From contig JAWOBE010000100.1 in the NCBI GenBank assembly GCA_046498185.1, forward strand, positions 1-10,961: a stretch of 10,961 bases of DNA. The letters run 5' to 3'. Position 1 is the stretch's first letter, and each line of letters begins with the position of its first letter. The stretch is from CAYXDR01 sp046498185 (lineage in GTDB: Bacteria > Desulfobacterota > DSM-4660 > Desulfatiglandales > Desulfatiglandaceae). The notes beneath the pieces were generated by a model. That model was not told the DNA's origin and ran no database searches. It saw nothing but the letters and a program-made list of their open reading frames with translations. Shown here one piece after another: positions 1-5,682 of this stretch. Position numbers and translations under genes: made by a program.

Positions 1-126
1 TTTGACCGCATTGGTCAACAGGTTCCTGATCACGCTGTTGATCATATCACGGTCGCCGTAAGCATACACCTCATTGGTTTCGGTGGTGTGCAGCATAATG
101 CCTTTTTTATCTGCAAGGGTTCCGCT
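1..126 (-). pseudogene. Sensor histidine kinase, fragment of the ATPase domain (runs off left edge)
   Basis: Read on the minus strand, this stretch encodes LADKKGIMLH, then about ten residues later YGDRDMINSVIRNLLTNAVK at the window edge. That is the usual entry into a HATPase_c domain: the 'A-x-K-K-G-I' strand, then the D-x-x-M-I-x-x-V-x-R-N-L-x-x-N-A-x-K N-box, whose Asn coordinates Mg-ATP. The rest of the ATPase domain (G boxes) would lie left of the window. Reading upstream, the frame meets a TGA at 129-127. Beyond it there is no recognisable DHp helix with the phospho-accepting His; instead a plus-strand coding frame begins. The gene has therefore lost its sensor and dimerisation parts and is almost certainly a remnant. 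The N-box match is strong; which kinase it came from cannot be said. Confidence 0.75.
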
Positions 127-591
127 TCAGCACCTCTCTTGTATCACCGTTTCAACGAGGAAATAGTAGACCGCCTGGAGATAGCAGTGAACACTGAGGA
201 GGAAATGGAAAAACTCCGCAGCTTCCGTTCGAGGCTGCCAAAAATAGGGGAAAAACTCCAGGCTATTCCACTTTACGTGCATAACAGCAATTTGACCCGA
301 AATAACACCGTTCGGGGGCGTGACGGGGGGATATTAATAATCAGCTGGAGCAGTTGGACACTGGAGCCCCTCGGAGCCGGGCTGCCTCACCGTTTGCGGA
401 AAAAGACGCTTCCGGGGCTGCTTGAAATGGTACGTGGTGCGAGGAAGGATATCCGGAAAGATTTGACGAGTGACGACATTCTTATGGCGGCTTGGTGCTT
501 CGACCTGGAAAATCTTATGAATAAAAAACGATACAAAGGGGCATTGCAGATGATAGATAAAATGCCTGGTTATGAGACAACCGATTCTTGA
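88..591 (+). CDS. Truncated phosphotransferase-like (APH/kinase superfamily) protein with degenerate catalytic motifs
   Basis: The frame is open from base 1; GTG at 88 is merely the first listed start and lies inside the antisense histidine-kinase fragment, so the true N-terminus is probably missing. ATG at 205 is another possible restart. Counting from 88, residues 61-73 (PLYVHNSNLTRNN) and 82-100 (ILIISWSSWTLEPLGAGLP) align by eye with the catalytic loop H-x-D-x-x-x-x-N and the I-D-W metal-binding motif of aminoglycoside phosphotransferase/choline kinase folds. The flanking H65 and N72 are kept, but both aspartates are Ser (S67 and S86). The ATP-binding N-lobe is absent. What remains is the C-lobe, ending in a helical tail. 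Proteins of this fold occur in sugar and capsule loci, but no substrate can be inferred. It is either a pseudokinase remnant or a decayed gene; family assignment is moderate. Confidence 0.5.
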   Translation: MQHNAFFICKGSASAPLLYHRFNEEIVDRLEIAVNTEEEMEKLRSFRSRLPKIGEKLQAIPLYVHNSNLTRNNTVRGRDGGILIISWSSWTLEPLGAGLPHRLRKKTLPGLLEMVRGARKDIRKDLTSDDILMAAWCFDLENLMNKKRYKGALQMIDKMPGYETTDS

Positions 592-592
592 C

Positions 593-598
593 TATAAT
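593..598 (+). promoter_or_regulatory. Possible -10 box ahead of the dehydratase gene
   Basis: A perfect TATAAT lies just after the stop of the truncated kinase-like gene and 18 bases before the next ATG. The hexamer 17 bases upstream (TTATGA at 570-575) is a poor -35 match. A start about seven bases downstream would leave almost no leader before the Shine-Dalgarno at 605-611. It is recorded as a weak candidate only. Confidence 0.2.
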
Positions 599-616
599 AG
601 GTTTAAGGGAGTTTAA

Positions 617-1687
617 ATGTCTTATTTTGAGAATAAATCCGTGCTGGTTACCGGTTGCTGCGGCACTGTCGGCAGGGAGTTCGTCCGGCAGCTGGTCCAG
701 GAGTACGCTGTTGGTGAACTTACGGGTCTGGACAATAACGAGTCTGAACTTTTTTTTACCGAACAGGCCTATCTTAAGTATCCGAATACCCGGTTTTTTC
801 TTGCAGACGTACGTGATAGGGAGAAATTGGTCAGAAAATTCAAAGGGGTGGATATTGTTTTCCATGTGGCCGCATTCAAGCATGTGATTCTTTGCGAACG
901 TTCTCCTTTCGAAGCGGTTCAAACCAATATCCTGGGGGTTCGTAACGTCATTGACGCCGCCTGTGAAAACAATGTGAAGCGGGTGATTTTTACCAGTTCG
1001 GATAAAGCCGTAAACCCCACCAATGTTATGGGCACCTCAAAACTTATGGGGGAAAGGCTCATGACGGCGGCCAACAGCACGTTGAAGGGGAAGGACCCTG
1101 TTTTCGCCTCCACCAGGTTCGGAAATGTTCTGGGGTCGAGAGGTTCGGTGATTCCCATTTTTCGGGAGCAGATAAAACGGGGCGGGCCGGTGACCTTGAC
1201 GGACCCGCAGATGACGCGCTTTATCATGAGTATCCGTGAAGCAACCCGGCTGATCATTGATTCTGTAAAGCTTGCCAGGGGAGGAGAGGTGTTCATAACC
1301 AAAATGCCTGTCATGAAAATCGAGGATCTTGCGGTTGTGATGATCCAGGAACTCGCGGAAAAATACGGACACCGGCCGGAGGACATAGGCATCGAAGTGA
1401 TAGGCTCGAAGGCGGGAGAAAAGCTCTATGAAGAACTTATGACCGATGAAGAAACCAGGAGGGCTATGGAGCTTGATTTGTACATGGTGGTGGTGCCCGC
1501 ATTCTTGAGTTTTTACCGGAATATTAGCTATGATTATCCGAATATTGTATCGAGAAAGGTTGGAAATCCCTATAATTCAGCTAACAGAAAGGCTCTGAGC
1601 CGGGATGAACTGCTGGATTTCCTCCTCCGCAACCAACTTCTGGAAGGTGAGCAGGAATTCCCCGAACATCCGGCCGAGCGCTTTTAG
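617..1687 (+). CDS. CapD/PglF-type NAD-dependent UDP-N-acetylhexosamine 4,6-dehydratase (SDR)
   Basis: This 356-residue extended SDR should convert a UDP-N-acetylhexosamine to the 4-keto-6-deoxy sugar, a first step toward 6-deoxy amino sugars of surface glycans, in the cytoplasm. The NAD-binding loop is G13-C-C-G16-T-V-G19. AAFKHV (85-90) and TNILG (103-107) are family landmarks. The active-site stretch is TSSDKAVNPTNVMGTSK (126-142), with D129-K130 and Met138 where classic SDRs carry Tyr; K142 is kept. The Met form is typical of CapD/PglF/WbpM enzymes, whereas FlaA1/PseB types have Tyr. TLTDPQMTRFIMS (193-205) is another signature. There are no N-terminal membrane helices, so it is the short soluble form rather than the long WbpM form. 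AAGGGAG at 605-611 sits five bases before the ATG. The SqdB-like gene follows after 23 bases, so co-transcription is likely. Exact substrate is unknown. Confidence 0.9.
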   Translation: MSYFENKSVLVTGCCGTVGREFVRQLVQEYAVGELTGLDNNESELFFTEQAYLKYPNTRFFLADVRDREKLVRKFKGVDIVFHVAAFKHVILCERSPFEAVQTNILGVRNVIDAACENNVKRVIFTSSDKAVNPTNVMGTSKLMGERLMTAANSTLKGKDPVFASTRFGNVLGSRGSVIPIFREQIKRGGPVTLTDPQMTRFIMSIREATRLIIDSVKLARGGEVFITKMPVMKIEDLAVVMIQELAEKYGHRPEDIGIEVIGSKAGEKLYEELMTDEETRRAMELDLYMVVVPAFLSFYRNISYDYPNIVSRKVGNPYNSANRKALSRDELLDFLLRNQLLEGEQEFPEHPAERF

Positions 1688-1700
1688 CAAGGCAAGGCGG

Positions 1701-1708
1701 AAGGAGGT
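1701..1708 (+). promoter_or_regulatory. Strong Shine-Dalgarno deciding the SqdB-like start
   Basis: AAGGAGGT is a near-perfect anti-Shine-Dalgarno complement placed two bases before the tandem ATGATG at 1711 and 1714. The spacing is better for the second ATG (1714) than the first, so translation may start one codon later than listed. Confidence 0.7.
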
Positions 1709-1710
1709 AA

Positions 1711-2898
1711 ATGATGCACATATTGATTCTCGGTGGTGACGGTTACCTGGGTTGGCCGACGGCCATGTATTTTTCCAACCTTGGCTACGATGTGACGGTT
1801 GTTGACAATTATTTCCGAAGAAATGCCTGCACTGAGCTTGATGTGGGTATGCTCTATCCGGTCCCGACACTGCCGGAAAGGGCCAGGACGTGGCATCGGA
1901 AAACAGGGAAAGAAATCAAAGTGGTTATCGGCGACTTGTCAGACCCTGAGATCATGCGTTCTCTTTTCGACGGGCGAGTCAAGTACCAATGGGCGGTGAA
2001 TGAGCGTTTCTCAGGCGTGCCGGAAACGGTCATTCATTATGCGGAGCAGCCTTCCGCCCCGTATTCCTTGATCGATTACAAGTATGCAAGTATAACAGTG
2101 GGAAACAACCTGCTAATTACCAACAACCTGGTTTGGGCCCTGAGGGATTTTTCGAGAGAAACGCACGTCATCCACATCGGCACCATGGGCGAGTATGGCA
2201 CGCCGAAAATCGATATCCCCGAAGGCTGGATTGAGATAGAGCACAACGGAAAGAAGGATAAATTTCTTTTCCCCAGGCAGGCAAGCAGCCTGTATCATAC
2301 AACCAAGATCATGGACACGGATCTTTTCTGGTTCGGCGTCAGGATGTGGGGCCTCAAGGTTACGGATCTCATGCAGGGGCCGGTTTACGGGATCGAGACC
2401 GAGGAATCCCTGGCGGACGACAGCCTCAAAACCATTTTCAACTACGACGAGATTTTCGGCACCATCGTAAACCGCTTTATCACCCAGGCCGTTGTGGGCT
2501 ACCCGCTAACAGTTTATGGGAAAGGGGGCCAAACCCGTGGATATTTGAACATCAAGGATACGTTGCAGTGCGTGCACATGTCCGAAAGGACTCCGGCCGG
2601 AGCAGGCGAACTTCGAATTTTCAACCAGATTATGGAGCTTTTTTCTGCAAACGAACTTGCCGAAAAAACGAAACGCGTAGGCGAGGCCTTGGGATACCGA
2701 GTGCAGATTGATCACCTGGAAAACCCGCGGAAGGAGGCTGAAGGCCACTATTACAACCCAACCTACCAGGGGCTGATCGACATCGGGGTTGTTCCTCATT
2801 ATCTCACCGACCAGGTGATGGAAGGTATGTTCCGTGTGGTTGAAAAGTATAAGGATAACATTCGAAAGGATGTAATTTTCAAGGGCATCAAATGGTGA
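1711..2898 (+). CDS. SqdB/SQD1-like UDP-sulfoquinovose synthase family enzyme
   Basis: This 395-residue extended SDR resembles UDP-sulfoquinovose synthase along its whole length. That enzyme makes UDP-sulfoquinovose from UDP-glucose and sulfite with bound NAD. Landmarks are GGDGYLGW (8-15) for NAD binding, VVDN at 30-33, AEQPSAPYSLID (111-122), GTMGEYGTPKIDI (157-169), PRQASSLYHTTK (188-199), TDLMQGPVYG (218-227), VYGKGGQTRGYLNIKDT (268-284) and NPRKEAEGHYYN (338-349). The catalytic Thr, Tyr and Lys of SQD1 correspond to T158, Y195 and K199. In chloroplasts and phototrophs the product feeds sulfolipid synthesis. Here no SqdX-type sulfolipid gene is in view and the neighbours are glycan genes, so the product may be a sulfonated or otherwise modified sugar for a surface polysaccharide (inference). 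Family membership is near certain; that it makes UDP-sulfoquinovose itself is likely but unproven. Confidence 0.87.
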   Translation: MMHILILGGDGYLGWPTAMYFSNLGYDVTVVDNYFRRNACTELDVGMLYPVPTLPERARTWHRKTGKEIKVVIGDLSDPEIMRSLFDGRVKYQWAVNERFSGVPETVIHYAEQPSAPYSLIDYKYASITVGNNLLITNNLVWALRDFSRETHVIHIGTMGEYGTPKIDIPEGWIEIEHNGKKDKFLFPRQASSLYHTTKIMDTDLFWFGVRMWGLKVTDLMQGPVYGIETEESLADDSLKTIFNYDEIFGTIVNRFITQAVVGYPLTVYGKGGQTRGYLNIKDTLQCVHMSERTPAGAGELRIFNQIMELFSANELAEKTKRVGEALGYRVQIDHLENPRKEAEGHYYNPTYQGLIDIGVVPHYLTDQVMEGMFRVVEKYKDNIRKDVIFKGIKW

Positions 2899-2959
2899 TC
2901 CCTTTATAGGAATCTGTAGAAACAAAGTCCTCGTCGCGAAATTTTTATCTTTATGCTGT

Positions 2960-4750
2960 ATGTCATATGTATCAATAAATTCATGGGATTTACTTATGAA
3001 AGATGAACTGGAATTATACAATCAAAATTTTAATAAGTTAAATACTATAAAATATTTTAATTCAATGAATATAGCCGTTATTGTCTCCCAGAAATTAATG
3101 TCATATCTTGACTTAGAGGCTAATATATTTCTGTTAACCTCAAAAAATTATAAAAAGATTTTAAAATATATTGATGTTGATTTTTTGTTGATAGAATCAT
3201 CATTTAAGTTTATTATTTCAGAATTTGATTATGCATTAATATCAAATGATGAAAAATGGGATAATTTAAAATCCATTTTAGCTTTCGCTAAAAAAATGTC
3301 CATACCAAGTGTATATTGGCAAACAAATATCTTTTTACAAAATAATAAAATTATTAATAATTTTGACTATATTTATACATCATTTAATTATAAACTATCT
3401 TACACAAAAAATAAAATTCATTATCTTCCCCATGCCACTCAACCAAAAATATACCATCCTTATAGAAATTTTTCCTATAATGCTTCAAAAAATAAAAAAA
3501 ATATAGTTATTGAATATGGAAATATAATTAATGAAAATAAAGAATTGTTAAAAAATTTTTTAAAATTGAATATAGCCGGTCTTAATTTCATAGATACAGG
3601 TATGTGTTACTCTCTTGATCCGAAAACATTTGTTAAATTTGCAAACAAATCTATTGTAAAAAATTGTACAGATAGTTATAGGATTAATTTACTTCGTACT
3701 TCGATGGCAGTTCTTTCTTCTAAAATGTTGCCTAATTATAAAAAATTCAATATAATAAATGATTTAGAGGCATTATCGATGGGGGTGCCAGTTTTATATT
3801 TAGGCAGATTAGAAAAAGATGATGTGCGTAAAAATATCGCTTTAGAATATGAAACTTTGGAAAATATAAAAACTGAGATATCAAAATTGGATGATAAGCT
3901 ATATCAAGAAAGACTTTCGCAATTATGTTTCCGTAAAATCGCCCAAAGTCATACAATTTCTCATCGATTGAATCAAATTTGTTCTGATATTGGATTGAAT
4001 TATAATTGGATTGAATATCCTATGGTATCATTGTGTTTTGCAACACATAGAATTGATAGAATAATTAATTGTATAGAAACATTTAAAAGACAAAAATATC
4101 CAAATAAAGAACTTATTATAGCGTTTAATGGTCCTGAAAATATTTCAGACCAACACCAATTATCGTTTGATGATTTAGAAGAACCAGTTCAATTTATTCA
4201 ATCATCCCGAGAAAGATTTCTTGGTGGTGCGTTGAATAATGCCCTGAATGTGGCGAAAGGTTTTTATTTTTTCAAGATGGATGATGATGATTATTATGGT
4301 GAGAATTATATTTATGATTTAATATTAGCAGCTCGAGGTTTTGACATAGATATTTTTGGAAAGCCTCGTAATAATTTTTTTCAATTTGGAAATAATCCTG
4401 ATTTGTTTAAAAGAAAACATAAGCAAGGAAATAATTTTTATTGTAATATGAAAGAATTAACCGATTTAAATATTGAGTTTCCAGAAATTATAACTGGGAA
4501 TTCTATTGCAGGGAAAACAAAATTTTTAAAAAAAGTTGGTTTTCCAGAAAATTGTCCTAGACATACGGATACATTTTTTTTTAAAAAAATGATTGAAAAA
4601 AATATAGCAGTTAATTTCTTGGTGGTAGATGCTTTTAATATGATACAAATACGTTATAGAGATGAAAATTGGCATACATGGAAGATCGAAGAAGAATCAT
4701 TGAAGTCGAAATGTGAAGGAGGGTTTGGGTTTTGGGATGCGATCGTATGA
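2960..4750 (+). CDS. Two-domain glycosyltransferase (CgeB-like domain plus GT2), AT-rich
   Basis: The 596-residue protein joins two transferase-like halves. Residues about 36-345 resemble the CgeB/YkvP-type GT-B family: a split Rossmann start, YLPHATQPKIYHP (155-167) and LEALSMGVPVLYL (269-281), the usual nucleotide-sugar-binding C-lobe pattern. Residues 354-590 form a GT2 (GT-A) domain: MVSLCFATHR (355-364), QKYPNKELIIAFNG (378-391), the metal-binding acidic run DDDD (441-444) and NWHTW (570-574). It should transfer two sugars, or one half may be regulatory. The gene at 5683 has the same plan. Base use is extreme: I count 9 G or C in bases 3121-3180, with many ATA, AAA and TTA codons, unlike both neighbours, which suggests acquisition from an AT-rich source. 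The start is uncertain: ATG 2960 has no Shine-Dalgarno, and ATG 2996 or 3065 are alternatives. Donor and acceptor sugars are unknown. Confidence 0.85.
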   Translation: MSYVSINSWDLLMKDELELYNQNFNKLNTIKYFNSMNIAVIVSQKLMSYLDLEANIFLLTSKNYKKILKYIDVDFLLIESSFKFIISEFDYALISNDEKWDNLKSILAFAKKMSIPSVYWQTNIFLQNNKIINNFDYIYTSFNYKLSYTKNKIHYLPHATQPKIYHPYRNFSYNASKNKKNIVIEYGNIINENKELLKNFLKLNIAGLNFIDTGMCYSLDPKTFVKFANKSIVKNCTDSYRINLLRTSMAVLSSKMLPNYKKFNIINDLEALSMGVPVLYLGRLEKDDVRKNIALEYETLENIKTEISKLDDKLYQERLSQLCFRKIAQSHTISHRLNQICSDIGLNYNWIEYPMVSLCFATHRIDRIINCIETFKRQKYPNKELIIAFNGPENISDQHQLSFDDLEEPVQFIQSSRERFLGGALNNALNVAKGFYFFKMDDDDYYGENYIYDLILAARGFDIDIFGKPRNNFFQFGNNPDLFKRKHKQGNNFYCNMKELTDLNIEFPEIITGNSIAGKTKFLKKVGFPENCPRHTDTFFFKKMIEKNIAVNFLVVDAFNMIQIRYRDENWHTWKIEEESLKSKCEGGFGFWDAIV

Positions 4751-4819
4751 AAAGATTCAAAAAATATCTCGAGTGCTCCTCACAAAAACGCTGGATGAGG
4801 ATCCGTTGGAGACGAATGC

Positions 4820-5290
4820 ATGGAAAAAACTGAAAAGGACCGTTCTGAAGTGGAATTGGAGCAGGATTTACGCGAGATGCTTGTGCAGAATAATGAATAT
4901 TTGAAGCGAATCAATGTATTAAAAGATGAAAATTATGAATTAAAAGTTAATTCATATTCGCTTTTAAAAGAAGTTAAAAAGGCTAAACAAACATTTGAGC
5001 AAAATTTAAATGAAAAAAATCATTTAATGAATCAACTTATCGAAGAAAAAAAAGCATTCCAACAATTAAATGACAAATACCGAAATCAGGCCAAGCAGTC
5101 CCTCGCCCGGGCTGAAAGATTGGAACTGGAAATCGTTAATCTTCGAAATTCTACATCATTTCGCCTCGGCCAGGTATTTGTCAAGGCATTCGCCCGCCCT
5201 GGAAAAAACACCTTTTTGATGCCGTTTCGTTTCTGCAGATTGGTTTTTCAAATGGTGGCTACCCGAAAGCAAGACACGGAGAAATCCTGA
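4820..5290 (+). CDS. Coiled-coil protein, possible glycan-assembly scaffold
   Basis: This is a 156-residue protein of unknown function. Residues about 5-110 are charged and heptad-like (rich in E, K, L, N and Q) and should form a long coiled coil. A short conserved-looking tail follows: RNSTSFRLGQVFVKAFARPG (108-127) and a hydrophobic stretch LMPFRFCRLVFQMV (132-145). Tails of the 'S-x-S-x-R-L-G' kind often sit next to coiled coils in polysaccharide-locus glycosyltransferases, where I would expect a membrane-surface or partner contact; this is recollection and inference. GGAG at 4808-4811 lies eight bases before the ATG. It begins 69 bases after the AT-rich glycosyltransferase, is AT-rich in the coil and turns GC-rich near 5090, so a composition boundary runs through the gene. 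The same reading frame stays open after the stop, up to the repeat at 5449. Confidence 0.65.
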   Translation: MEKTEKDRSEVELEQDLREMLVQNNEYLKRINVLKDENYELKVNSYSLLKEVKKAKQTFEQNLNEKNHLMNQLIEEKKAFQQLNDKYRNQAKQSLARAERLELEIVNLRNSTSFRLGQVFVKAFARPGKNTFLMPFRFCRLVFQMVATRKQDTEKS

Positions 5291-5307
5291 AATTTTTCAG
5301 ATTTTTT
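5287..5307 (+). terminator. Weak hairpin with T run after the coiled-coil gene
   Basis: CTGAAA and TTTCAG form a six-base stem with a two-base loop, overlapping the TGA stop of the coiled-coil gene and followed by a run of six T. The stem is AT-rich and short, so termination would be weak. Confidence 0.3.
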
Positions 5308-5448
5308 ATGGGCAGGCGCCCTGTCGATATATCCTTTATTGTTATCTCTGGGGGCAAAAATTTATTGCCTTATCGGTCTCAGTTTCTGTATAGGTATCGG
5401 GGTTGAAGGACGCGCGTTGCGTAGTTTATCTGCAGCCGGCCAAGCATG
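5291..5448 (+). other. Gene gap, open frame with no recognised function (left half of the 5291-5682 gap)
   Basis: The gap between the coiled-coil gene and the GC-rich glycosyltransferase is 392 bases. This left part has no start codon with a ribosome site, but the frame beginning directly after the coiled-coil stop is open for 52 codons. It gives a hydrophobic stretch (about WAGALSIYPLLLSL, then CLIGLSFCIGIG) and ends VEGRALRSLSAAGQA at a TGA formed at the edge of the repeat. It may be debris of a gene broken by the element. Confidence 0.35.
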
Positions 5449-5597
5449 ATGAGTTCGTAAAAACTCCCCTGGCCGTCATCCCGGACTTGATCCGGGATCC
5501 AGAAGTTGTTGAAATGACTAGATTCCCCGACACGCATGCGTGTCGGGAAATGACGATACGGGGCGGACCCTGACTTTTTACGACGCCGTCAAGCATG
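5441..5597. repeat. MITE-like hairpin element, copy 1, with possible target duplication
   Basis: The core at 5449-5589 has imperfect terminal inverted repeats: TTCGTAAAAACTC near the left end against GACTTTTTACGACG near the right end, 13 of 18 matching by my alignment. Inside are two hairpins: ATCCCGGA (5478-5485) with TCCGGGAT (5491-5498), and a perfect 22-base palindrome at 5526-5547 whose arm is CCCGACACGCA. CAAGCATG occurs directly on both sides (5441-5448 and 5590-5597), as an eight-base target duplication would. The right end (5549-5592) matches copy 2 (7753-7796) at 39 of 44 bases. Caution: copy 2 has the similar CAAACGTG at the same place, so the right CAAGCATG may partly belong to the element. 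No transposase is encoded; movement would need one supplied elsewhere. Confidence 0.7.
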
Positions 5598-5682
5598 GAA
5601 CAGGGGTAAAGGGGATGCATGCATTGTTATCACCGGGAGAACTGAAGAACTACACGATCTAATCTCGAAAGCAACGAATTTT

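Noticed and set aside
515..1392. Minus-strand and alternative-frame open stretches under the dehydratase gene
   Set aside because: They overlap a strongly conserved SDR gene on the plus strand, resemble no family and have no ribosome site.
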